From NCBI GenBank assembly GCA_934466475.1, contig CAKSLI010000006.1:30068-94067 (forward strand): a stretch of DNA of 64,000 nucleotides. The letters run 5' to 3'. Position numbers and translations under genes: made by a program. Positions 1 through 6,961 of the stretch are shown here, in pieces. The notes under the pieces are model-generated. The model was not told the DNA's origin and did no database searches. It saw only the letters and a program-made list of their open reading frames with translations. Every line of letters begins with the position of its first letter. Within the stretch, counting starts at the first letter, position 1. This DNA is from an uncultured Oscillospiraceae bacterium (lineage in GTDB: Bacteria; Bacillota; Clostridia; Oscillospirales; Ruminococcaceae).

Positions 1-86
1 AGAGAAAGCGCGCCGCCAGAAGAGCGGCAAACTCTGCTGAAACCAAGGAAAACGCCGAGGAAAAGCAGACAATAGAAACCAAGTAA
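1..86 (+). CDS. 3' end of an unidentified gene (partial)
   Basis: An open frame enters from the left edge and stops at TAA 84-86. It gives about 27 residues rich in Lys, Arg, Ala and Glu, which looks like a charged flexible tail. A strong terminator starts 9 bases after the stop, which supports a real plus-strand gene ending here. The tail is too short and too low in complexity to name the family. Confidence 0.45.
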   Translation, partial: RKRAARRAANSAETKENAEEKQTIETK

Positions 87-94
87 AATAAGAA

Positions 95-128
95 CCTCCC
101 GGCAGATTAAAATGCCGGGAGGTTTTTT
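95..128 (+). terminator. Rho-independent terminator of the left-edge gene
   Basis: Perfect 10-bp stem (95-104 with 113-122), an 8-base loop, then six T. It also overlaps the end of the convergent tetR-type gene, whose stop codon is at 127-129. Confidence 0.9.
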
Positions 129-714
129 ATCTGAGCGATTTATTCGCCGCTTCTTCAAGCGACGCGGTTATTGAGGCGGTGAGCGTGACCGTTATTCTGC
201 GGGTGAGCTCCTCGCGGTCTGAAAGGGAATCACGTTCTATGCAGTCCATGAGCACACCGGCGATGGCCTCCGTCAGGAATTTTCCGAGAAAGGCACGGTA
301 TTCTTCTCCGGCGTCGAGTTTTCGGTTTTCTGCGCAGGTGCAGACCAGTCTGTATACCGGCTGATAGATGTCGTTGTAGAAGAACCTGCTGAGCTCCGAC
401 CTGCCTATCGAGTGGACTATGTTACGCAGCATGGCGTGGTTCGCAGCGATGTAATCCAGCGCGAAGCCGATAGCCTCCGTATGCTGGGTCACCAGGTCAA
501 ATTTGTCGAACTGTGCGATTGCCTCCTGGTCGAGCGTCCATTTGAGAAGCGCGTATATGTCTTCAAAGTGGTAGTAGAAGGTCTTACGGTTAAGACCGCA
601 GCTGTCAACTATTTCGCTTATGGTTATACGTCTGAGCGGCTTGGTTTCCATGAGCTTTTTCAGCGCGGCTGAAAGCGTCTGCCGGGTGAGCTGTGACTGT
701 TCTGTGTGCTTCAT
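127..714 (-). CDS. TetR/AcrR-family transcriptional regulator
   Basis: The 195-residue protein has an N-terminal helix-turn-helix of the TetR family at about residues 10-55, with the typical sequence ISEIVDSCGLNRKTFYYHF. The C-terminal helical ligand/dimer domain resembles the group often annotated TetR_C_8 (DhaS-like regulators); this is family knowledge rather than proof of the ligand. The start is supported by GGAGA 6 bases upstream of the ATG. It is divergent from the GH43 gene at 926. The promoter (783-811) is followed by a long palindrome at the predicted transcript start, which suggests autoregulation. The effector is unknown. Confidence 0.9.
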   Translation of the reverse strand: MKHTEQSQLTRQTLSAALKKLMETKPLRRITISEIVDSCGLNRKTFYYHFEDIYALLKWTLDQEAIAQFDKFDLVTQHTEAIGFALDYIAANHAMLRNIVHSIGRSELSRFFYNDIYQPVYRLVCTCAENRKLDAGEEYRAFLGKFLTEAIAGVLMDCIERDSLSDREELTRRITVTLTASITASLEEAANKSLR

Positions 715-749
715 CTATATTCTCCGTTACGGTGTAACCTTTGTGTTTC

Positions 750-830
750 CCGGACAATTTCGGCAATTTGTCCGGTTATTATATTATAACCGATACGTTT
801 CACTTTGTCAAGCACACGGAAAATGTCCGT
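750..830. promoter_or_regulatory. Two TetR-type operator candidates
   Basis: Palindrome 1 has arms CCGGACAA (750-757) and TTGTCCGG (768-775) and lies at the expected transcript start of the regulator gene. Palindrome 2 has ACGGA/TCCGT arms (816-820 and 826-830) and lies next to the regulator -35 box, about 30 bases upstream of the GH43 -35 box. Both share a CGGA/TCCG core. Binding by the adjacent TetR protein is inferred. Confidence 0.5.
783..811 (-). promoter_or_regulatory. Promoter of the TetR-type gene
   Basis: On the minus strand TTGACA (806-811) and TATAAT (783-788) are separated by exactly 17 bases. Confidence 0.8.
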
Positions 831-858
831 TTTGTGCTGAAAAAAGTCTTTCCGGCAC

Positions 859-886
859 TTGAAATTCCGATGTCAGGTGCTATAAT
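859..886 (+). promoter_or_regulatory. Promoter of the GH43 gene
   Basis: TTGAAA (859-864), 16-base spacer, TATAAT (881-886). The predicted start lies about 33 bases before the ATG at 926, which is preceded by AAGGAGAG. Confidence 0.75.
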
Positions 887-925
887 GTAATCAGTATATT
901 CAGTATTTTAAAGGAGAGTACCGCC

Positions 926-2404
926 ATGACATATAAAAATCCGGTAGTAAAGGGATTTTATCCCGACCCCAGCGTATGCAGTCACAACGGAAAGTATTAC
1001 CTTGTGTGCAGCTCGTTTCAGTATTTCCCCGGAGTTCCGCTGTTTGAGAGCAGCGACCTCGTCAACTGGGAGCAGATAGGATATGTCCTCACCAGAAAGA
1101 GCCAGGTAATGCTGGACAGGATAAACAGCTCAGGCGGAGTTTTCGCGCCGACTATCCGCTGCAACAACGGCAGATTCTACATGGTAACGACAAACGATAC
1201 AACGCACCAGAATTTCTATGTCTACACGGACGACATCTATGGCGAGTGGTCGGAGCCCATTTATGTTGATCAGGGAGGAATCGACCCGTCCCTTTACTTC
1301 GAGGACGGAAGGACCTACTTTATGAGCAACGGCGCCGATGACAACGGCGTTGGCGGAGTTGTCCAGTGCGAGATAGACATTGCAACTGGAAAGAAGCTCT
1401 CTCCCAGCCGCTGCATCTGGCAGGGAAGCGGCGGACGCTACCTCGAGAGCCCGCACCTTTACAGGATAAACGGAACCTATTACCTCATGGCGGCGGAGGG
1501 CGGCACGGAGTACGGTCACATGATAACCTGCGCCCGGGCTTCCTCTGTTTGGGGGCCGTTTGAGGGAAACCCGCACAATCCTGTGCTCACGAACCGCAAC
1601 AAGGCTCCGTTCATTATTCAGGGAATAGGCCACGGCGACCTTATTCAGGACAGCTTCGGCGACTGGCATGTACTTTCTCTTGGATTCCGTCAGCAGCACA
1701 TCTGGAGACCCTATCACCACCTCGGCAGGGAGGTTTTCCTGACCCCCGTGTACTTCACGGAGGACGGCTGGTTCAGGTGCGGCAGGGACGGCACAACGGA
1801 CGAAAGCTACGAAATGCAGGGCGATTTCACGCAGAATGAGAAGCGCGTATTCACCTTTGAAAATACCGACTGGAGCAAGGAGTGGTGCTTCATGCGCCAC
1901 CCGCATATAGAGAATTACGAGCTCTCGGAGAATAAGGCGGTCCTTCATGGAACTGAGCTCACGCTGGACGATGTGGATTCTCCGACATTTGTGGCTATGC
2001 GCCAGCGGGATTTCAACATGGAGATGAAGTGCGATGTTGAAATATCAGGCGGTTTCGGAGGTCTTACAGTACTCATAACGGAAAACGAGCATTACGATAT
2101 ATTCCTTGAGCAGACATTGGAGGGCTGCAATGCGGTGCTTATGCTGAACATCGGCGGGATAAAGCACCGTCAGAGCGCCGTTCCGATAAGCGGAAACAAG
2201 GCGGAGCTTATCATACGCGCGGATAATTTTGGTTACAGCTTTTTTGTGGTCCAGGGAGGGAACGAAGTGCAGCTCGGATATGGCAGCACCAAATACCTTT
2301 CCAGCGAGGTAGCCGAGGGCTTCACCGGAGTAATGACCGGGCTGTTTGCGGTGCGCGGCACGGCGGTATTCACGGGATTCACCTGCGATTACACGGAAAA
2401 CTAA
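926..2404 (+). CDS. GH43 beta-xylosidase / alpha-L-arabinofuranosidase
   Basis: This 492-residue glycoside hydrolase has no signal peptide, so it probably trims imported xylo- or arabino-oligosaccharides in the cytoplasm. The N-terminal five-bladed propeller (about 1-300) has the GH43 triad: base D14 in FYPDPS, pKa-modulating D120 in GIDPS, and acid E174 in LESPHLY. The remainder (about 320-490) is a beta-sandwich like the C-terminal GH43_C/DUF1349-type domain of subfamilies 11/12. It is a stand-alone gene divergent from a TetR regulator, with its own promoter, and is followed by a bidirectional terminator. The choice between xylosidase and arabinofuranosidase cannot be made from sequence alone. 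Confidence 0.93.
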   Translation: MTYKNPVVKGFYPDPSVCSHNGKYYLVCSSFQYFPGVPLFESSDLVNWEQIGYVLTRKSQVMLDRINSSGGVFAPTIRCNNGRFYMVTTNDTTHQNFYVYTDDIYGEWSEPIYVDQGGIDPSLYFEDGRTYFMSNGADDNGVGGVVQCEIDIATGKKLSPSRCIWQGSGGRYLESPHLYRINGTYYLMAAEGGTEYGHMITCARASSVWGPFEGNPHNPVLTNRNKAPFIIQGIGHGDLIQDSFGDWHVLSLGFRQQHIWRPYHHLGREVFLTPVYFTEDGWFRCGRDGTTDESYEMQGDFTQNEKRVFTFENTDWSKEWCFMRHPHIENYELSENKAVLHGTELTLDDVDSPTFVAMRQRDFNMEMKCDVEISGGFGGLTVLITENEHYDIFLEQTLEGCNAVLMLNIGGIKHRQSAVPISGNKAELIIRADNFGYSFFVVQGGNEVQLGYGSTKYLSSEVAEGFTGVMTGLFAVRGTAVFTGFTCDYTEN

Positions 2405-2412
2405 TGCTGATA

Positions 2413-2448
2413 AAAACACGGGGCTGTGTATTCACAGTCCCGCGTTTT
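2413..2448. terminator. Bidirectional terminator between GH43 and flavoprotein genes
   Basis: Near-perfect inverted repeat centred at about 2430, flanked by A-rich sequence on the left and T-rich sequence on the right, between two convergent genes. Confidence 0.85.
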
Positions 2449-2451
2449 GCA

Positions 2452-3075
2452 TTATCTGATGAAATTGGTCCTTATGGGCTTTTCAGGCTCGGGACAGGCG
2501 ATCCCGGCAGCCTTTCCGGCTTCAATGCACTTGAGCAGCCATGCCATGTTCTTTGCGAGGATATCCAGGGTCTGGAGACCCTCAAGGTCCTGCTCAACCT
2601 GCTCTGCGGAGTTTCCGTGTACCTGATTCCAGTACTGCGAGGAAACGACCGGCATATTGTTGATAGTAAAGTACTTGTTGAGCTGGTCGAATGCGGCTGA
2701 GGCACCTCCGCGGCGGCAGCTTACAACGCCGGCAGCCGGCTTGTACGCCATCTTCTTTCCGCCGGAGTAGAACGCTCTGTCCATGAAAGCGCCCATTGCT
2801 CCGCCGATGGCCGCATAGTGTACCGGAGAGCCGAATATGTAGCCGTCAAAATCCGCAGCCTTGTTTACGAATTCGTTAACTACATCGTCAATGGCGCATT
2901 TCCCGAGACCCTTTTTGCAGGCTCCGCAGCCGATACAGCCGGAAATCGGCTTGTTTCCTATCCAGAATATCTCAGAATCCACTCCGTACTTTGCAAGGGA
3001 CTCAGATACCTGCTTCAGCGCCCTGTCGGTGCAGCCGTGCTCATGCGGGCTTCCGTTGACTAATAATACTTTCAT
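2452..3075 (-). CDS. NAD(P)H-dependent flavodoxin-fold reductase
   Basis: The 207-residue protein has a flavodoxin-like fold. It opens MKVLLVNGSPHEHGCTD, the FMN phosphate-binding loop of the NADPH-dependent FMN reductase / iron-sulfur flavoprotein group, and has GSPVHYAAIGGAMGAFMDR in the second flavin loop. A cysteine cluster CIGCGACKKGLGKC near residues 47-60 resembles those of iron-sulfur flavoproteins; whether it binds a cluster is inference. The start at 3075 is preferred over an in-frame ATG 60 bases upstream because CAGGAGGTC lies just before it and the protein then begins at the first beta strand. Monocistronic; substrate unknown. Confidence 0.9.
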   Translation of the reverse strand: MKVLLVNGSPHEHGCTDRALKQVSESLAKYGVDSEIFWIGNKPISGCIGCGACKKGLGKCAIDDVVNEFVNKAADFDGYIFGSPVHYAAIGGAMGAFMDRAFYSGGKKMAYKPAAGVVSCRRGGASAAFDQLNKYFTINNMPVVSSQYWNQVHGNSAEQVEQDLEGLQTLDILAKNMAWLLKCIEAGKAAGIACPEPEKPIRTNFIR

Positions 3076-3156
3076 TGTATGACCTCCTGTGTATACTCCC
3101 TGGAATGGGATCATTACGCTCTTATTATATATCATTTTGCGGAAAAATGCAACTGC

Positions 3157-4116
3157 TCAGAAGCCGCCCACAACGGAGATCTCTCCGGAGCGAAGCGCCT
3201 CGGTGCCATTTTCGGAGCTTATAACAAGCCGCCCTTCATCGTCTATGCTGACCGCCTTTCCGGTGTGGAGAACTCCGTCTTTCAGGAATGTTACCTCCCT
3301 GCCCAGCACAAGCGAGCGCTCCCGGTATTTCCTCAGAAGCTCGGCGTGGTCGTCACGGACGGCGCTGTCAAGGATACGCGCCGCAATATCTGCGCACATG
3401 CGGCTGCGCTCCGCGAATACTCCCACAGCGCCCGCGACCGTCGCGATATCCTGCGGAAAATCCGTGGTGGAAATGTTCAGCCCGATTCCAACGATGACCT
3501 CCTCCACTGTTCCGCTTTCAAAGTCGCTTATCGCCTCGGTAAGTATGCCGGATATTTTTCGTCCGTTTAGGAAAATATCGTTCACCCATTTTATTCCGGC
3601 GTGAACTCCGCACAGCTCCTCAAGGCTGTCGGTGACTGCGCAGGCGGCTGCGGCGGTTATCAGCGTGCAGTCGGAAACCGGTTTCTGCGGCTTCAGGATA
3701 ACGCTCATGTAAAGTCCGCTGCGGGCGGGAGAATAGAAGCTCTTGCCGAATCTTCCGCGCCCGGCGGTCTGCTCGTCCGCGGCGATTATGGTGCCGTGCG
3801 GCATTCCGCGAAGCGCCGCGGCTTTCGCCTCCGTGTTGGTGGAGCCGACCGAACGGTAGACCTGCACGGGCAGCTCGCGGTAGCGCTCCGGGAGATTCAG
3901 CCGTATTCCATCGGCAGTCAGAATGTCTGTTTCATTTTCCAGAAGATACCCGCGGTTGGTCGCGGCGGAAATACGGTAGCCCTCGTCCTGGAGCTGCTTT
4001 ACAGCCTTCCATACCGCCGCCCGGGAAACCCCCAGCATATCCGCGAGCTCCTGCCCTGAAACCGCAGTGCCGCGCCGCTGCTCCAGAAGTGCGGCAACCT
4101 CGTTTTTTACAGCCAT
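3157..4116 (-). CDS. birA: Bifunctional biotin ligase / biotin operon repressor BirA
   Basis: The 319-residue protein joins a winged helix (about 1-65, SGQELADMLGVSRAAVWK) to a biotin protein ligase domain. Ligase motifs are GRGRFG (119-124, biotinyl-AMP loop), KWVNDI (176-181) and GRKISGIL (from 186). It attaches biotin to carboxylase carrier domains and, because it has the DNA-binding domain, probably also represses biotin genes in response to biotin. No biotin genes occur in the window. It starts after a strong GGGGAGG site and is divergent from the SRP RNA. Confidence 0.96.
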   Translation of the reverse strand: MAVKNEVAALLEQRRGTAVSGQELADMLGVSRAAVWKAVKQLQDEGYRISAATNRGYLLENETDILTADGIRLNLPERYRELPVQVYRSVGSTNTEAKAAALRGMPHGTIIAADEQTAGRGRFGKSFYSPARSGLYMSVILKPQKPVSDCTLITAAAACAVTDSLEELCGVHAGIKWVNDIFLNGRKISGILTEAISDFESGTVEEVIVGIGLNISTTDFPQDIATVAGAVGVFAERSRMCADIAARILDSAVRDDHAELLRKYRERSLVLGREVTFLKDGVLHTGKAVSIDDEGRLVISSENGTEALRSGEISVVGGF

Positions 4117-4216
4117 CTGTCTGCCTCCCCTGTGATTTACTACGCTCTATTATATACCAAAGTTCCGTTTTTTTCAAGGCTTGCCGGACAGGTCAGCACA
4201 ATTTTTGCAAAACTAC

Positions 4217-4245
4217 TTGATTTTTTGCGTGAAATAGAGTATAAT
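4217..4245 (+). promoter_or_regulatory. Promoter of the SRP RNA
   Basis: TTGATT (4217-4222), 17-base spacer, TATAAT (4240-4245). Predicted start is about 4252. Confidence 0.85.
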
Positions 4246-4251
4246 ATGAAA

Positions 4252-4410
4252 GTAAGTACATAATCAAGCAATAAATGCTCTCGCTTATGGGGGCAGACCC
4301 TGTGCAACAGAGTGCTGTGAACCATGTCAGGCGGGGAACCGAGCAGCATTAAGCGGATTTCTCTGTGTGCCGCAGTCAGCCTGTTCCCATAATCGAGGGC
4401 ATTTATATTT
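4252..4410 (+). ncRNA. ffs: Signal recognition particle RNA (4.5S/scRNA type)
   Basis: The conserved SRP domain IV hairpin is visible at about 4322-4352: CCATGTCAGGCGGGGAACCG followed by AGCAGCATTAAG, including the asymmetric loop and GGAA-type tetraloop that bind Ffh. The ends pair over about 20 bases (4271-4291 with 4385-4405), closing one long rod, and a T-rich stretch follows. Placement directly upstream of dnaX is typical of Firmicutes. Exact 5' and 3' ends are estimated to within about 10 bases. Confidence 0.93.
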
Positions 4411-4431
4411 TTATGCGCGGGAGGTGCGGCA

Positions 4432-6546
4432 GTGTATCTGGCTCTTTACAGGAAATATCGTCCGAGGACATTTGACGATGTAATATCCCAGCCGGAGATC
4501 GTGACGACGCTGAAAAACCAGATCGCCACCGGTCAGAACGCCCATGCTTACCTGTTTACCGGGAGCCGCGGCACCGGCAAGACCACCTGTGCCAAGATAC
4601 TGGCCATGGCGCTCAACTGCAAGCACCCTGTCGGAGGGAATCCCTGCCTTGAGTGCGAGAGCTGCCGCGAGATAGCCAGCGGAGCCGCCACTGACATCAT
4701 GGAAATAGACGCTGCCAGCAACAACAGCGTAAACGATGTCCACACGCTTCAGGATCAGCTTTCCTACACCCCGGTCAGCTGTAAATACCGCGTATATATT
4801 CTGGACGAGGTCCATATGATGACCACGCAGGCGTTCAATGCGTTGCTAAAGACCATCGAGGAGCCTCCGCCGCATGTTATATTCATATTCGCCACTACGG
4901 AGCTTCACAAGGTTCCGGCGACTATTCTTTCCCGCTGCCAGCGTTTCGAGTTCAGGCGGATAGAGATCGCAGACAGCTCTGCAAGGCTGCTCAGCATTGC
5001 AGAAAAGGAGGGCGTGACTCTCACGCAGGAGGCTGCGGATCTTATCTCGCGTATCTCGGACGGAGGAATGCGTGACGCGCTTTCACTGCTGGACAGGTGC
5101 ATTGCCGTCAGCAGCGAGGTTACGGACGAGGTAGTCCGGAACTGCGCAGGCGTGGCGGACAACCATTCTCTCTATCGGTTCGCTGAGATGATAGCTGCGC
5201 GGGATATTCCCGGCTGTATCCAGCTGCTGGAGCAGCTCTACAAGAGCGGCAAGGACATTGCTCGACTTATGGACGAGCTCAGCGGAGTTTTCCGCGATCT
5301 CATGCTGTATACCAGCGCCCCCGGGGAAACAGGGCTGCTTGAAGCAATGCCGCACGATCACCCTGAAATAGAGCGGCTTTCCGCGATGTATTCGCTTGAT
5401 GAGATACTCCACGACCTCACGCTTATCCAGGAGTGCACGGACGGTATCTCAAGGACGCGCCAGCGCCGTACTCTTGCGGAGATGTGCTTCGTAAAGCTGT
5501 GCACGGGCGCAGCGACCGCAGCGCAGGCTTCCGCGCAGAATAAGGCGGCTCCGGTAATGACCGCTCCCGCTCCCAGGCAGGAGTTCAAGCCGATGGGCAG
5601 CGAGTTCACCCCGGTGTCAGACGACAAGCTGAAACCCGCCCACGCTGCAAACCTGAGCAAGCTGCACGAGCTCTTCAAGGAGCCGGAAGCCGCTGAGCCT
5701 GCAAAGCCCGAACCAACGGAAGCAGCGCAGGAAAAGCCTGCTGAACCGCCGAAGCCGACATTAGCGGATAAGCGCGCAGCCTCAGAGAAGAACGCCAATA
5801 TAAATAAGATACACGAGATATTTTCAAAGCCGCCGGAGACTGCGGCTGAGCCGGTCCCGAAGCGGGAAACCGCTCCGGAAGCGGCAGAGAATATCAGCAG
5901 GCTTCATGAGATAACCGGGCAGCACAGTGCGCCGGAGGAATCGGCGCCCATGCCGGAGCTCAACAGCAGACCCGCCGCGCCGGAGCCTTTCGATTTTGCC
6001 CCGCCGCCCGAGGAACCGCCGGAGGAATTCATTCCGCCGCGTGAGTTCATGCCGGAGCCCGCGCCGGTACCAATGCCTGAACCCATTCCGGAGTCCAAGC
6101 CTGTTAAGACCGAGCCTGTTCCCGAGCCAGCGGCAGAGAAGCCCGCGAAGAAGCCTGAACCCGCTGCTGCGGTAAAGCCCGCCGCGGAGAAGAAAGCTCC
6201 TGCAAGGCAGGGAAGCGGGGAATACGAGAAGCTCTCCGGTCTCACGCCGGAGGAATGGACAGAGGCTTCAAAGAAGCTGTCTCCGCTTTTCGCCGCGATG
6301 TTTGACGGCGCAAAGGTCAGCGTGAACGGCGATGGAGTACTTGAGATAGTGACCGGAAACCTCATGCTGCAAGGCAGCGCGGGAAGCCGTCAGCTTGACG
6401 AGGAGCTTTACAATGCGTTCGGAAAGAAAGTACGTGCGATAGTTAAGCCCGAAGAAATGGAAAACGCAGCCGGAGAGGAGATCTCCGCTGTAAAGGAGCT
6501 GCTGCGAAAGGCAGAGCAGCTCAATATAGAAGTACAATATAAGTGA
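4432..6546 (+). CDS. dnaX: DNA polymerase III subunit gamma/tau
   Basis: The 704-residue clamp-loader ATPase has Walker A GSRGTGKT (44-51), zinc cysteines C63, C72, C75 and C78, Walker B DEVH (125-128) and sensor SRC (167-169). After the clamp-loader domains there is an unusually long Pro/Glu/Ala-rich linker (about 370-620), then a small C-terminal domain presumably contacting the polymerase alpha subunit. Translation starts at GTG 4432, 7 bases after GGGAGGTG; no alternative in-frame start has a ribosome site. No classical A-rich slippery site was noticed, so a shorter gamma form is not evident. It heads the dnaX-ybaB-comEC-recR cluster. Confidence 0.97.
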   Translation: MYLALYRKYRPRTFDDVISQPEIVTTLKNQIATGQNAHAYLFTGSRGTGKTTCAKILAMALNCKHPVGGNPCLECESCREIASGAATDIMEIDAASNNSVNDVHTLQDQLSYTPVSCKYRVYILDEVHMMTTQAFNALLKTIEEPPPHVIFIFATTELHKVPATILSRCQRFEFRRIEIADSSARLLSIAEKEGVTLTQEAADLISRISDGGMRDALSLLDRCIAVSSEVTDEVVRNCAGVADNHSLYRFAEMIAARDIPGCIQLLEQLYKSGKDIARLMDELSGVFRDLMLYTSAPGETGLLEAMPHDHPEIERLSAMYSLDEILHDLTLIQECTDGISRTRQRRTLAEMCFVKLCTGAATAAQASAQNKAAPVMTAPAPRQEFKPMGSEFTPVSDDKLKPAHAANLSKLHELFKEPEAAEPAKPEPTEAAQEKPAEPPKPTLADKRAASEKNANINKIHEIFSKPPETAAEPVPKRETAPEAAENISRLHEITGQHSAPEESAPMPELNSRPAAPEPFDFAPPPEEPPEEFIPPREFMPEPAPVPMPEPIPESKPVKTEPVPEPAAEKPAKKPEPAAAVKPAAEKKAPARQGSGEYEKLSGLTPEEWTEASKKLSPLFAAMFDGAKVSVNGDGVLEIVTGNLMLQGSAGSRQLDEELYNAFGKKVRAIVKPEEMENAAGEEISAVKELLRKAEQLNIEVQYK

Positions 6547-6561
6547 AAGGATAATACCACT

Positions 6562-6909
6562 ATGAAGGCAAGATTACCCCAGGGATACCAGAATTCCACA
6601 CCCAACATGAACCAGATGGTAAGAAAGGCACAGAAGATGCAGGAGGACATCGGCAAGATCCAGGAGGAGCTTGCAGTCAAGGAGTTCACCAAGCAGGTAG
6701 GCGGCGGTGCCATTGAGCTGGTCATGACCGGCGACAAGCAGCTGAAGTCCGTTACCATTAAGCCCGAGGTCGTTGACCCCGAGGATATCGAAATGCTCCA
6801 GGACCTCATCATCAGCGGCGTTAACGAGATACTCAAGGAAGTTGACGACTACGGCGCAGCAGAGATGGAAAAGGTTACCGGCGGCGTTTCTTTCCCCGGC
6901 TTCATCTGA
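6562..6909 (+). CDS. ybaB: Nucleoid-associated protein YbaB/EbfC family
   Basis: The 115-residue protein is a small DNA-binding dimer of the YbaB/EbfC family, recognisable by the N-terminal coiled region (NMNQMVRKAQKMQEDIGK), the GGGAIELVMTGD strand and the DPEDIEMLQDLI helix. It lies 15 bases after dnaX, the standard arrangement, and is thought to help DNA repair or nucleoid organisation with RecR. A strong hairpin follows the gene and may separate it from comEC. Confidence 0.96.
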   Translation: MKARLPQGYQNSTPNMNQMVRKAQKMQEDIGKIQEELAVKEFTKQVGGGAIELVMTGDKQLKSVTIKPEVVDPEDIEMLQDLIISGVNEILKEVDDYGAAEMEKVTGGVSFPGFI

Positions 6910-6931
6910 TAGCCTGAAACATAACATCTGC

Positions 6932-6956
6932 GGGCGGGTCGGCTGACCCGCCCTTT
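6932..6956 (+). terminator. GC-rich hairpin between ybaB and comEC
   Basis: Perfect 9-bp GC stem (6932-6940 with 6945-6953), a 4-base loop and only three T. It ends 5 bases before the comEC ATG. It could attenuate read-through or limit translation of comEC. Confidence 0.6.
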
Positions 6957-6961
6957 AAAGT

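Noticed and set aside
5500..6250. Programmed frameshift in dnaX.
   Set aside because: No A-rich slippery heptamer with a following hairpin was found in the linker; one continuous frame encodes the tau form.
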